From Psychrobacter sp. I-STPA10 (GTDB lineage: Bacteria; Pseudomonadota; Gammaproteobacteria; Pseudomonadales; Moraxellaceae), in contig NZ_VFYU01000001.1 of assembly GCF_021012795.1 (NCBI RefSeq), positions 1 to 64,000 on the forward strand: a stretch of DNA of 64,000 bases, written 5' to 3'. Shown one piece after another: positions 18,501 through 27,777 of this stretch (position 1 is the first letter of the stretch; each line of letters begins with the position of its first letter). The notes under the pieces were generated by a model. That model ran no database searches and had not been told where the DNA came from. It saw nothing but the letters and a program-made list of their open reading frames with translations. Both the position numbers and the translations under genes were made by a program.

Positions 18501-19424
18501 TTATTTATTGGCTGTTCTTTGTAGGCTGATTTGTACCACCACCACCGAAGCTAAGGCGAGCAACAATCCAATCAACTGTATTGGGCTTAAGCGTTGCTGT
18601 AACCAAAGCCAACCAATAATGGTCGCAGTAATAGGGCTAAAAATTCCCAGTACAGAGACCGCCACAGGTGTCAGCGTGGCAATACCACGAAAAAATAACG
18701 CATAAGCAATCAATGAGCCAAAAAATGCCAGATACGCATAACCAAGAATATTATCGCTACTTAAGTGGCTTGGTAGAGTTTCTCGCCACATAGCAACGGG
18801 CAATAGCAATAATCCACCAAAGAGCAGTTGCCAGCCAGTAAAGACCATACTAGAAACCGTTGGTTGCCAGCGTTTGCTTAAATACATGCCCAGTCCCATA
18901 GATACCGCCCCCATAAATGCCGCCATTAACCCCAACAAGTCCCATGTGGCAGCAGGCGTAACGAGTAACATTGCCATACCGATGATGCTAGTCAAGGTTG
19001 CGATAATGGTCAGCCGACTGGGGATAATATGGTCAATCGCCCACATCAATATCATGATAATCAGCGGTATGAGTGAACCAACCACAGCAGCGATACCACC
19101 GGGCAAGCGATAAGCAGAAATAAATAGCATGGCTTGGAAACAACTGATATTTAAAAATGCTAATAACAACATCTGCCACCATTGTCGCCCTTGTGGTAAT
19201 TGTCGAAAAAATACGGTGAGTAGTAATCCTGCGGGCAATACCCGAATGACGGCTGCCATCAATGGACGGTCAGGCGGCAAAAATTGGGTGGTGACAATAT
19301 AAGTCGTGCCCCATAATATCGGTGCTAATGCAGTTAATAGTAAATTGCTGAACACATTGGGGGAGGATTGTGATAATTCAGGTAATTTTAATTTAGGTAG
19401 GTCAGGAGGCTTTTGATTGCTCAT
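18501..19424 (-). CDS. EamA/DMT-family exporter
   Basis: A 307-residue drug/metabolite transporter with ten predicted membrane helices in two EamA repeats (ALAPILWGTTYIVTTQFLP begins the first). Such proteins export amino acids or drug-like compounds; the substrate is unknown. It is divergent from a MarR-family regulator, and a strong promoter overlapped by palindromic half-sites lies between them, so control by that regulator is likely. Confidence 0.85.
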   Translation of the reverse strand: MSNQKPPDLPKLKLPELSQSSPNVFSNLLLTALAPILWGTTYIVTTQFLPPDRPLMAAVIRVLPAGLLLTVFFRQLPQGRQWWQMLLLAFLNISCFQAMLFISAYRLPGGIAAVVGSLIPLIIMILMWAIDHIIPSRLTIIATLTSIIGMAMLLVTPAATWDLLGLMAAFMGAVSMGLGMYLSKRWQPTVSSMVFTGWQLLFGGLLLLPVAMWRETLPSHLSSDNILGYAYLAFFGSLIAYALFFRGIATLTPVAVSVLGIFSPITATIIGWLWLQQRLSPIQLIGLLLALASVVVVQISLQRTANK

Positions 19425-19430
19425 ACCATT

Positions 19431-19486
19431 TATCTCTATATCAAGATAAATAGTATGATAGATTATTTTGTCTCAATGTCAAGATA
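19431..19486 (-). promoter_or_regulatory. eamA promoter with probable MarR operator half-sites
   Basis: On the minus strand TTGACA (19482-19477) and TATCAT (19460-19455) are spaced 16 bp, a good sigma70 promoter. TATCT...AGATA (19431-19448) and a related TCTC...AGATA (19471-19486) flank the -10 region and overlap the -35, the arrangement expected for MarR repression. Confidence 0.5.
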
Positions 19487-19544
19487 GTTTTATAATTAAA
19501 AATAATGATAAATATAAAGATGAAACATAGTGAAGGATAAATGA

Positions 19545-20102
19545 ATGCAAGAGCGTAAGCAGATAGCCAATATTAATAACAGTACCAACAATAGTACTAA
19601 TAGTAGTACCGATGCGGTTGAGCAAATTATTCAACAGTGGCAAGCACAAGGTTTTGCAGATGAGCAATTAACCGCAATGCAAACCATTGGGCGCATTAAG
19701 CGGTTGGAAGTGTTACTGATGCGCCAGCTAACCATAACTTACAAAGCGCACCAGCTAACACAATGGGAGTTTGATGTATTAGCCACTCTACGGCGGGCAG
19801 GCGAGCCTTTTATCTTAAGCCCGACGGCACTGTTTGCCAGTATGATGGTGACTTCGGGGACGATGACCAATCGGCTACAACATTTGCAAGAAAAGGCATT
19901 GATACAGCGAATAGAAAATCCTGAAGATAAACGCAGTCTGTTGGTGCAGCTAACCGATAAAGGCGTCGCTGTGATTGATAAAGTGGTTGTCGCTCATATT
20001 GAGCTAGAAAATCAATTATTATCGGCAATGAGCCAAGAGGAGTTGACCATACTTAATACCTTATTAAAAAAGGTAGAGGCAAACTTGCCAAAGAGCGAGT
20101 GA
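19545..20102 (+). CDS. MarR-family transcriptional regulator
   Basis: The 185-residue protein contains the winged helix (LTQWEFDVLATLRRAGEPF, then SGTMTNRLQHLQEKALIQR and the wing NPEDKRSLLVQLT). The first 20 residues are an Asn/Ser/Thr low-complexity tail. It is divergently placed from the EamA exporter, which it probably represses. Its 3' end overlaps by 4 bp an upstream extension of the next frame, but that gene more likely starts at 20162. Confidence 0.88.
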   Translation: MQERKQIANINNSTNNSTNSSTDAVEQIIQQWQAQGFADEQLTAMQTIGRIKRLEVLLMRQLTITYKAHQLTQWEFDVLATLRRAGEPFILSPTALFASMMVTSGTMTNRLQHLQEKALIQRIENPEDKRSLLVQLTDKGVAVIDKVVVAHIELENQLLSAMSQEELTILNTLLKKVEANLPKSE

Positions 20103-20161
20103 TTTTTTATATTGATATCAAGGTAAATAAAGACTGTCAGGACGACAAGGATAATAAGATT

Positions 20162-20803
20162 ATGAAAGAGCCAAAGTTTGTAAATAGTAATACCGTTGCG
20201 AGCAATCCTGGGCAGATATCCGTTAGTCCTTTTGTGTGGTATCGACATCATGTCGTGATGGGTGGCATCATCGCATTAATCCTGTTAGCAATACTTTGTT
20301 TGTGTGTCTTTGTTGATGTGAAATTTGTGGTGCTGTTTGCTATTTTTGCTATTGTGCATCAGTTGAATTTTACTCGTATTAAAGAGCATTTCTACTATGG
20401 GGATTCTAATGGCGGTATTGTGCTGGCAACCAATCCGATTTTGGTTGCTGTTTATACCAACCTGAGCAAAGGTTTTGGCTACTATCCTGTGATTAAGATT
20501 ATTGAATGTCCCACCCTAAAAGACCTAAATATTGGCGATAGAATTGCGACGGTTGCACTTTATCAAGCTTCTACCAATCAACAACTACCACACTGGATAA
20601 ATTTTGAGCCATTGCCAGTAAACTATGTCAGCAATAATCAGGAAGATATTGATAAGGCTTTGCTAAGCTATGATGCGACATATTGGAGTCGGTTAGAGCA
20701 AGGCATTCCCCAAGTGCCAAAACCTTACCAAGCTGGATTATATAAAATAAACATTGAAAGTAGTGATTGGGAAAATGACTCGACTGACTTGGCTAAACTC
20801 TGA
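20162..20803 (+). CDS. DUF3239-like membrane protein
   Basis: About 213 residues: two adjacent hydrophobic helices (about residues 25-65) followed by a soluble domain beginning FYYGDSNGGIVLATNPILVAV, which resembles DUF3239. Function unknown. I use the ATG at 20162 because AAGGA lies ten bases upstream, not the GTG at 20099. It follows the MarR gene by 59 bp in the same direction and may be co-transcribed. Confidence 0.7.
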   Translation: MKEPKFVNSNTVASNPGQISVSPFVWYRHHVVMGGIIALILLAILCLCVFVDVKFVVLFAIFAIVHQLNFTRIKEHFYYGDSNGGIVLATNPILVAVYTNLSKGFGYYPVIKIIECPTLKDLNIGDRIATVALYQASTNQQLPHWINFEPLPVNYVSNNQEDIDKALLSYDATYWSRLEQGIPQVPKPYQAGLYKINIESSDWENDSTDLAKL

Positions 20804-20809
20804 CCTTGA

Positions 20810-21027
20810 TGGTGTTTGTCTGCGCCACAAATCCTTGACCTATTTTGTATCCATGTAATCTGATCTTTTTTTAACGCTTGCGCGGATTGTTGACCATAAA
20901 TATTTGCTACTTCCTCTTTGACATTGCGATAATTTTATTGCTCATTATCAAGCATCGCAATACTATGGCAAATCTTATCATTTATCCAAGCGTTATAATT
21001 TGCTAGTAGCTGTAAATGAGATTTCAT
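20810..21027 (-). pseudogene. Degenerate DinB-family protein remnant
   Basis: From an ATG at 21027 the frame reads HLQLLANYNAWINDKI, very like the first helix of DinB proteins (QLLA.YN.WMN.K), then meets TAA at 20937-20935. The frame stays open beyond it with a VKEEVANIYGQ segment and then loses similarity. DinB proteins are metal-dependent helical bundles used as thiol transferases. This copy lacks the C-terminal metal ligand region and is not expected to be functional. Confidence 0.5.
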
Positions 21028-21104
21028 GGGAGTTCCAAAAAGGTGATGAGTAATATCATCATATCCCATTTGTGCATGGTGTTTAAATAACAATGATTTA
21101 ATGA

Positions 21105-21791
21105 TTAACCCTCTTTCACTATCTTCACCACAGTAAAATATCTATCGATCATATCGCCAGTTTTGCTAATCGCTTTGTCTTGCTGATGGCTAAACTCGCT
21201 AATTTTAAGAGGTGTATTTTCGGTTAATTCGCTTACTTCACTATCATCATAAAGGGTAAAACCCATATCGACAAAAGGTAGCGTTTGCATAAATTGTTTT
21301 TGTCCGTAAGCCAGTACCAACACACCGCCAACTTTTAGACAACGGGCAAGCTCGCTCATAAACTGCTTAGGATTTTGCCAAAAATACAGCGTATTGACGC
21401 TAAATATTTTATCAAACTCATTATCCTCAAATGGCAATGTCAGTCCATCATAAAGCCCAAACTCAATATCATAATCATCTGTTAATGGTTGATTAAGCAG
21501 GCTCGCTTGCTCATACATTAATGGAGATATTTCTAGCCCACGATAGCGGATATTATCGGCTTGCTGTAGCAACTCTTTGAGGTGTCCTGCATTGCCATGT
21601 CCCAGCTCTAGCACACTATCGCCATCACCAATATCGAGTAAGGCAATGGCAGATTGAGTCATGGTAAGATTGGACTGGTGCATACTACTGCCAAGCTGTT
21701 GCCCAAATTCACCACTGGGGCAACGCAACTGCTGTGCCAACTCACTAAGAGTAACTTGCTCGGCGACTTGTTTGATGTTTTTGTTATCCAT
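21105..21791 (-). CDS. SAM-dependent methyltransferase (class I)
   Basis: The 228-residue protein shows the SAM-binding motif VLELGHGNAGH (residues about 60-70), an acidic residue after the second strand (YRGLEISPLM), and the DKIFSVNTLYFWQNP and LARCLKVGGVLVLAYG blocks of Methyltransf_11-type enzymes. The substrate is unknown. A good Fur box sits 27 bp upstream, which suggests that iron limitation increases its expression. Confidence 0.85.
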   Translation of the reverse strand: MDNKNIKQVAEQVTLSELAQQLRCPSGEFGQQLGSSMHQSNLTMTQSAIALLDIGDGDSVLELGHGNAGHLKELLQQADNIRYRGLEISPLMYEQASLLNQPLTDDYDIEFGLYDGLTLPFEDNEFDKIFSVNTLYFWQNPKQFMSELARCLKVGGVLVLAYGQKQFMQTLPFVDMGFTLYDDSEVSELTENTPLKISEFSHQQDKAISKTGDMIDRYFTVVKIVKEG

Positions 21792-21817
21792 AATTATCCC
21801 TTTAATGTCATTGCTAT

Positions 21818-21836
21818 ATTATTGAGAATTATTATC
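21818..21836 (-). promoter_or_regulatory. Fur box upstream of the methyltransferase
   Basis: ATTATTGAGAATTATTATC agrees with the 19-bp Fur consensus at about 14 positions. It lies 27 bp from the methyltransferase start codon and just downstream of the convergently oriented spacer from the aldo/keto reductase gene. Confidence 0.55.
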
Positions 21837-21914
21837 ATTAATATAGCAGGGTTTATGGACTGGAGCAAAGGGATTACTGTCTATTTTTTACTCCTCAATT
21901 ATTCCTCAATTCAA

Positions 21915-22952
21915 CTACTTCTCAATCCCCACCCAACCTGCATCAGGGTAGCGTTGACCTGCCACCTTTTCAGGGTTAAACAAATCATCTAATTGGCTAA
22001 TTTGTGTGGGAGTTAACTCAATGGCAGTAGCGTTGGCATTTTCAAGCAGATATTTTTGCTGGCGAGTACCTGCAATGGGGATAACGTGTGGATATTTACC
22101 TAGTATCCACGCCAAGCATAACTGGGCGTTGCTGTATCCCCACTGGCTCGCTAACTGGCTGAATTTGGCGATAAGCTGTTGGTTTTGATTAAGCTGTTCA
22201 CCTTGCAATCGAGGTAGGTGTTGGCGAAAGTCATTATCAGGCAGGTCGTTGGTATCGAGTTTGCCCGTCAAAAATGCCCGACCCAATGGACTATAGGCGA
22301 CAAAATTTACCCCAAGCTCACGGCAGGTGGGCAATAGGTCGCTTTCAGGGGTGCGTGACCACAGCGAATATTCACTTTGTACCGCCGTAATCGGGTGTAT
22401 GGCATGGGCTTGACGTAAGGTATCACTTGATACTTCTGATAATCCAATACCTTTGATTTTGCCTTGTTTTACCAGTTTGGCAAGCGCGTCCATCATCACT
22501 TCAAGTGGCGTATCGTGGTCACGGCGATGGCAATAATATAAGTCGATACACTCCACTCCCAGCCGTTTTAGTGAAGCATTGCAAGCGGTTTCAATATAGG
22601 CAGGGCTGTTATCCAGTCGCCGTTCATATTTGCCTTGTTCACGGACAATGCCAAATTTTGTGGCGATAACCAATTTATCACGTTGCGTGTGGTGCTTTGC
22701 CAAGCATTGCCCCAGTAGCGTTTCATTATGTCCCAAGCCATAGGTATCAGCGGTATCAAAAAAATTAATACCAATCTCAATGGCTTTATCTAGCAGGGCT
22801 AACGACTGTGCATCATCACTGTCGCCATAAAATTCACTCATACCCATACAGCCAAGCCCAATGGCAGAAATGGGGGTATTTATTTGGTTTAGGGTACGTT
22901 GGGCAATAGGGGTTAGATTGTTTACTGTATTGCTATCTATATTGTTAGGCAT
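21915..22952 (-). CDS. Aldo/keto reductase
   Basis: The 345-residue TIM-barrel NADPH-dependent oxidoreductase has the complete catalytic tetrad: Asp66 and Tyr71 in FFDTADTYG, Lys99 in VIATKFG and His142 in YYCHRRD. The N-terminal SAIGLGCMGMSEFYG block places it in the AKR13/YakC-like group that reduces small aldehydes. Physiological substrate unknown. Confidence 0.9.
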   Translation of the reverse strand: MPNNIDSNTVNNLTPIAQRTLNQINTPISAIGLGCMGMSEFYGDSDDAQSLALLDKAIEIGINFFDTADTYGLGHNETLLGQCLAKHHTQRDKLVIATKFGIVREQGKYERRLDNSPAYIETACNASLKRLGVECIDLYYCHRRDHDTPLEVMMDALAKLVKQGKIKGIGLSEVSSDTLRQAHAIHPITAVQSEYSLWSRTPESDLLPTCRELGVNFVAYSPLGRAFLTGKLDTNDLPDNDFRQHLPRLQGEQLNQNQQLIAKFSQLASQWGYSNAQLCLAWILGKYPHVIPIAGTRQQKYLLENANATAIELTPTQISQLDDLFNPEKVAGQRYPDAGWVGIEK

Positions 22953-23057
22953 GGTATTTTTCCTAGTTCGGATAAATAAGTTAGGTTAATCAATCAAAAG
23001 GTTATGAAAAAAGTTGATATTAAAGAGAGATACATTCACATATACATTCAAAGTCAG

Positions 23058-23285
23058 TCATCTGTTAAAGCGAGCCAAAATGGCATGGGTCAAGCGTTGT
23101 ACAGGTGTCGCCAACATCATCACAATAATAAAGGCGGCAGGGGCAGCGAGTATCCATGCTTTTATCCAATAATGAATAAAATCAGCCACAAACCCCAAAT
23201 TAATAAAGGTGACATATACAGTCATTAGTCCTGATAATAAAAATGACATGATGGCAGTATTTAATAAACGAAATGACCAACTCAT
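23058..23285 (-). CDS. DUF2798 small membrane protein
   Basis: A 75-residue protein with two hydrophobic helices (about 10-30 and 40-62) and the P.QRLTHAI C-terminal stretch typical of DUF2798. Function unknown. It lies divergent from a LysR-family regulator 203 bp away and may be its target. Confidence 0.75.
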   Translation of the reverse strand: MSWSFRLLNTAIMSFLLSGLMTVYVTFINLGFVADFIHYWIKAWILAAPAAFIIVMMLATPVQRLTHAILARFNR

Positions 23286-23488
23286 AAGACTGCCTCTCTT
23301 TTTATTGTCTGTGAACCAAGTTTAATAAACACAATTAGCAATAAAAAGCGGTTAAAAACGCAATGGTTGTGCAAAAATGCACCATTAATTACGTTATGCT
23401 AAAAAGAAATTCTATGAATATAGTGATAAGAGATAGACAATGATTCCAAGCTAGTTTTACAACTAGAAAATCAGGGAAGGTAAACAAA

Positions 23489-24490
23489 ATGATGAATAAC
23501 TTAGACTGGCAAGATTTGGCATATTTTATTGCGGTGGTCGAGCAGCAAACCTTAACGGCAGCCGCTGAGGTGCTTGAAGTACAGCACAGTACGGTATCAA
23601 GGCGGATTGAGCGTTTAGAGCAGACCCTCGGTGTGGGTTTATTTGACCGTATGGGTAAACGCTATACTTTAACCGAAGAAGGGCAATTGCTTTATACCCA
23701 AGCGGTTGAGGTACAAGCGGAAGTGCTGATATTTCGGCGTATGGCAATCGACCATAATGCCATGCAAGGTAATGTGGTCATCTCCGCACCGCCTGTACTG
23801 GCAAATGAAATGTTGATGCCTGCTTTGCCTGCATTTCGCCAGCGTTATCCAGATATCATACTGCATCTACTTGGTGAGACACATCTGAGTAATTTACACC
23901 GTAAAGAGGCAGATATTGCCATTCGTCTGCGTCGTCCCACTCAAGAAGATTTAATGATTCGTACCTTAACTCAAATTAAATATGGATTTTTTGCCCATGA
24001 ACACTATTTACACCATACACCCGTTGAGGTAAGGCAGTTTATCGAATTTTATGGCAATAGTCGTTTAAATGGTTGGTTACAAGCGGTACAGCAACTAAAT
24101 CCACGTAAGATTGCTTTTTGTAGCAATGATTTGTATATGATTTATCAAGCGGTGCTACAGCAAGTGGGGATTGGTATCTTGCCGTATTTTGTCCTGCAAA
24201 AACCACTACTTTCAGCTACTTTTGCTAGAGATAAGCTGATACCCATAAATCCTGTCACCACCGAGCCATTAACCAGTACCGAGCTAAATGAGCAAAGTGA
24301 ATTAAGTGAACCAATGACGTTGACTAAGAAGGGACAAACAACCACTGCAACTGCCATTAAAACTGATACTCAAACGCCCATTACCATCACCCAATCTGCT
24401 CCTGTTTACATGGTGATGCACCCTGATGTTAGGCGTTCGGCTCGAGTACGGGCAGTGGCAGATTGGTTGGTGGAGGTGTTGGCGGATTAA
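23489..24490 (+). CDS. LysR-family transcriptional regulator
   Basis: The 333-residue protein opens with the LysR winged helix (DLAYFIAVVEQQTLTAAAEV, then HSTVSRRIERLE). A substrate-binding domain follows, containing FARDKLIPINP near its end. A Thr/Ser/Glu-rich insertion of about 45 residues near residue 260-305 is not typical of the family. ATG 23489 and 23492 are both possible; the purine-rich aggtaaac precedes them. The 3' end overlaps the convergent MBL-fold gene by 4 bp. Confidence 0.88.
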   Translation: MMNNLDWQDLAYFIAVVEQQTLTAAAEVLEVQHSTVSRRIERLEQTLGVGLFDRMGKRYTLTEEGQLLYTQAVEVQAEVLIFRRMAIDHNAMQGNVVISAPPVLANEMLMPALPAFRQRYPDIILHLLGETHLSNLHRKEADIAIRLRRPTQEDLMIRTLTQIKYGFFAHEHYLHHTPVEVRQFIEFYGNSRLNGWLQAVQQLNPRKIAFCSNDLYMIYQAVLQQVGIGILPYFVLQKPLLSATFARDKLIPINPVTTEPLTSTELNEQSELSEPMTLTKKGQTTTATAIKTDTQTPITITQSAPVYMVMHPDVRRSARVRAVADWLVEVLAD

Positions 24491-25443
24491 TAAGATGGGG
24501 GTTGTTGTATATTGAGAGAGCCAGACGCATACTTTGCATTTTTTTGTTTCAGTAATGGCTCAATAGAATAACTAATCATATAAGGCAAGGTATAATCGGG
24601 GAATGTTTTTGTAATTAGCGTTATTAACTCGTCTTTATTTTGGGCATGATGTTGCATAATAGAGTTACTCACATAGCCATCTACCAAAGTATCAACTTTG
24701 TTTAAATAATTTTTTTGAGCATTGACTACTGTGTCTAAATGTCCAACTTCTCCACGCCCACCATAGACAAGTGCGTCTTTATTGCTAAAACCATATAGCT
24801 CATCAAGAGCTTTAGACCAAGAGTGTAACATGGGCGTTGGTTTACCATTTACCAGAGGTCCTTCTAACCAAGCATGTGCTTTATAATGTATTAAATCACC
24901 TACAATCAAATCTCCAGTAGCATTCACTCTTACGACAATTTGTGAAGAGGCAATCGCAGGGTTTTCGAGTCTAAATAAAGACAAAGTTTCTCCAGATTTT
25001 AAATTAATCGTGCCTTCTTTTCCAGAAAACTGCCATTGTACTTGTTGAAATTCTGGATAGGTTTGTTCAGTGAACATTTGCATCTGATTAATCCAAAAGT
25101 CACGTTTATACTGATTAACGGCTATCATATCTTTGGCGATTTCTGTGGAAGAGATTGACTTAATACCTAGGGTATGTAAATAAGACAAGCCATTAAATTT
25201 ATCTGGATTGGGGTGGGTAACAATAACCTTAGTAATAGGTGAGTTGGTTTTACTTTTTACATATTGTACAAACTGTTCGGTGAGAGTCGGGGTAAATTGA
25301 GTATCGATTAATACGACCTCTTTGCCATCATCATAAAAATAAGTATGGGTATCAAAACCATTACTATCTGATGTGTATTGTCCTAGCTCTCCTGCCAAGC
25401 TCCAGCTACTGACTAGTAATAATAGATAAACAATATTTTTCAT
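24487..25443 (-). CDS. MBL-fold metallo-hydrolase-like exported protein (Vmh-type)
   Basis: The 318-residue product has a signal peptide (cleavage probably after SLAGE or SWSLA) and a metallo-beta-lactamase fold. The usual HxHxDH motif reads HPNPDK (residues 77-82), so the second His and the last His are replaced by Asn and Lys, while LVYGGRGEVG and the DLIHYKAHAW block are retained. This form may be normal for its subfamily, but fewer metal ligands are available than in classical lactamases. Activity is therefore uncertain. It lies 26 bp downstream of an EamA gene. Confidence 0.7.
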   Translation of the reverse strand: MKNIVYLLLLVSSWSLAGELGQYTSDSNGFDTHTYFYDDGKEVVLIDTQFTPTLTEQFVQYVKSKTNSPITKVIVTHPNPDKFNGLSYLHTLGIKSISSTEIAKDMIAVNQYKRDFWINQMQMFTEQTYPEFQQVQWQFSGKEGTINLKSGETLSLFRLENPAIASSQIVVRVNATGDLIVGDLIHYKAHAWLEGPLVNGKPTPMLHSWSKALDELYGFSNKDALVYGGRGEVGHLDTVVNAQKNYLNKVDTLVDGYVSNSIMQHHAQNKDELITLITKTFPDYTLPYMISYSIEPLLKQKNAKYASGSLNIQQPPSY

Positions 25444-25469
25444 ATTAAAATTCCTGTATTTTCATAGAT

Positions 25470-26399
25470 TTAAACAAAACGAAGTTTTATAAATTTGTTA
25501 ATTTGGTTTTTATTCATAATAAAGATTTGGCATAGAAGACTACTGATAACAATGAATGTGCCAAATATCTCGTGAGACTCGATGCTATCTCCTTTAAAGC
25601 TAGAAATAACTAAGGCTGAAATTGGTACAAGATTAATAAATAAAATACCGTATATTGCTCCCAGCGATTTTATGCCCGAGTTATAAGCAAGTGTGGGTAG
25701 TAAGGTAGCCACTATGGCGACATATAACATGGCTGGGGTGACAGTAAATACAGAAGAAATGGCTGGTAAATTTGAGATACCCAGCATCACGGCAAGTATA
25801 GAAACGCTGATAAGCACTGGTAGCGACATAATGACGGTATAGCCAGTAAACTGTAGAACAGAGACATTGTTAGCAGTAAATTTCTGTTGTCCCATGCTAT
25901 ACAATATCCAAGCAATTGAGCCAATATAGGCGATTAAATCCCCTTTTAGCGTGACTATTTTAGCGTTTTGAGTGAAGATACCTGTTACAAAACCTACCCC
26001 TATTAATCCAATAATGGATAAAATAAGTAGCCAATAGTTTGGCTGTTGCTTAGTTAAATACCACTTTATAAATAAAGAGGTGATGGGCATCGTTGCCATG
26101 ATGACTGCCCCATGAGAGGGCGTGGATATTTGCAAGCCGATAAAGACAAGAATGGCAAAAATAACATAGCCAAGCACACCATATTGCAAAAACTGCCACC
26201 AATTCTCTTGTAGTTTTTTGAGATCAAACTTTTTTGATACCAATAAAATAACGACAATAAAACTGCCAACCAGAAAATATCTAACCGTTGTAAACCAATA
26301 AGGATCGAGGTAAATCAAAGCATCTTTGCCCACATGAAATAGTGTTCCCCAAGCAATGGTTGCAAAAGCTAATAATGTATAAGGAAGTATCTTTTGCAT
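25470..26399 (-). CDS. EamA/DMT-family exporter
   Basis: About 309 residues with ten hydrophobic helices arranged as two EamA repeats (LLAFATIAWGTLFHVGKDAL begins the first). I take the ATG at 26399, preceded by AGAGG at a proper distance; the in-frame extension to 26507 is not membrane-like and has no ribosome site. Probably co-transcribed with the downstream MBL-fold gene. The substrate is unknown. Confidence 0.85.
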   Translation of the reverse strand: MQKILPYTLLAFATIAWGTLFHVGKDALIYLDPYWFTTVRYFLVGSFIVVILLVSKKFDLKKLQENWWQFLQYGVLGYVIFAILVFIGLQISTPSHGAVIMATMPITSLFIKWYLTKQQPNYWLLILSIIGLIGVGFVTGIFTQNAKIVTLKGDLIAYIGSIAWILYSMGQQKFTANNVSVLQFTGYTVIMSLPVLISVSILAVMLGISNLPAISSVFTVTPAMLYVAIVATLLPTLAYNSGIKSLGAIYGILFINLVPISALVISSFKGDSIESHEIFGTFIVISSLLCQIFIMNKNQINKFIKLRFV

Positions 26400-26586
26400 T
26401 GTTATCCTCTTTATTTTTGTTATATGACAAGTGGCGGATGGTTCACCAATGGGTGAGAGGGTCATCACCAAACTAAAGTAGTTCAAACTAAAGTAGGTTA
26501 TGACCACGCATTAAAAAAGAGATGATGTATCTTTTACGAATGTCTATGAGGGGTGCTTATGATGAATTATCTATAGCGAATTGCTG

Positions 26587-27177
26587 TTAGGCGACAACTG
26601 CTAAACGCTCAGTGATGGTAACGATACGCTCGGCATAGGCTTTTGCCATCTCAATATCTCCTTGATAAATCCCTTCAGGCTCGGCATCGGCTCGGGCAAT
26701 TGCCATGATGCCAGCAAAACTACCCGACCAATTAATATCCGCAGAAGTGTGCTCTAACTTGCCCGCAGGGTGCAATCCTGTTCCTACCCAAATTTGCCCA
26801 TGTTGCTGCGATAAGGTCATAAAATAGTTGATGGTACTGGCTTTATCGCCATTGGTTGCCGCTGATACGGTAAATCCGCCGGCGATTTTGTCTTTCCATG
26901 TCAATTCAAACCATGGTTTCGAGCTGGCATCTGCCACCTTTTTAAACTGCCAAGCTGGTGCGCCCATATAAGTGGGACTGCCATAGATAATGGCATCTGC
27001 ATTTAATAAAGTTTCCCATTGTTCGGGGGTAATCTCACCGTCATCATCAATGCGTATCAGCTGTGCATTTGCTTGTTGTACATTTGTTTGTGGTGAGTTG
27101 ACGGCATCTGCCAGCGTGGTCGCTAGATGGTGAGTGTGTCCGTATCCGCTGTAGTAAAGAATGGCAATGTTGCTCAT
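26587..27177 (-). CDS. Flavodoxin-fold NAD(P)H:quinone oxidoreductase (WrbA-like)
   Basis: The 196-residue protein has the FMN phosphate loop in YYSGYGHTHHLA and the flavin-side loop YGSPTYMGAPAWQFKKV, then TGLHPAG. Such enzymes do two-electron quinone or flavin-linked reductions that limit redox cycling. It is divergent from an HxlR-family regulator, an arrangement typical of quinone- or electrophile-responsive switches (QorR/YodB style). Confidence 0.85.
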   Translation of the reverse strand: MSNIAILYYSGYGHTHHLATTLADAVNSPQTNVQQANAQLIRIDDDGEITPEQWETLLNADAIIYGSPTYMGAPAWQFKKVADASSKPWFELTWKDKIAGGFTVSAATNGDKASTINYFMTLSQQHGQIWVGTGLHPAGKLEHTSADINWSGSFAGIMAIARADAEPEGIYQGDIEMAKAYAERIVTITERLAVVA

Positions 27178-27259
27178 GGTGATTGTCCTTATTGAGGGTC
27201 ATATTTTTTGTGTTTACAGGGCTGTTTTTGCCTTGTTTTGCCAGTATACTGACCATGAT

Positions 27260-27298
27260 TACCTAATGTAAGTAGGTACTAAAAAGTAACCAAGTTAC
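27260..27298. promoter_or_regulatory. Palindromic operator candidates between wrbA-like gene and hxlR
   Basis: TACCTA (27260-27265) with TAGGTA (27273-27278), and GTAAC (27286-27290) with GTTAC (27294-27298), form two adjacent inverted repeats in the divergent promoter region. HxlR-type regulators bind such short palindromes. Confidence 0.45.
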
Positions 27299-27315
27299 CG
27301 CAAAGAGAGAATTTA

Positions 27316-27648
27316 ATGAGCACCGAGTCTAAGCCTGTACAAAAAAATTTATGCCCGATGGATAAAGTATTAAAAATCTTGATGGGACCGTGGACGACCT
27401 ATATTTTATGGCTGTTAGAGCAACATGACAGCCTACGTTTTGGTGAGATAAAAAATTTGATGCAAGGCATCTCTGCCAAAGTATTGACCCAACGCTTGCG
27501 AATGTTGGAGGAGGAAGGGCTGGTAAGTCGCCATGTCAATCCGACCATTCCGCCTGAGGTCAGTTATGCGTTAACCGCAAAAGGACAAGAGCTACGTGAG
27601 GTGTTACAAGGCATTCATAAGATTGCTTTAAAGTGGGAATATACATAA
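27316..27648 (+). CDS. HxlR-family transcriptional regulator
   Basis: The 110-residue winged-helix protein contains CPMDKVLKILMGPWTTYILW, GEIKNLMQGISAKVLTQRL and the wing region EVSYALTAKGQ. Cys13 at the start of the fold corresponds to the redox-sensing Cys of YodB/QorR-like members, so it may sense quinones or electrophiles and derepress the adjacent oxidoreductase; this is inference from family and context. Confidence 0.88.
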   Translation: MSTESKPVQKNLCPMDKVLKILMGPWTTYILWLLEQHDSLRFGEIKNLMQGISAKVLTQRLRMLEEEGLVSRHVNPTIPPEVSYALTAKGQELREVLQGIHKIALKWEYT

Positions 27649-27777
27649 AAATCAGATGGTTAAGACATTGTTTATTGTAGATATAAACGTCACCAAGTTT
27701 AACAAAAGAAACACATGTAGCAATTATAATTTATATTAAGTTAAAATTTGATTTTAATAAAATTTAAGGAAAAAATT

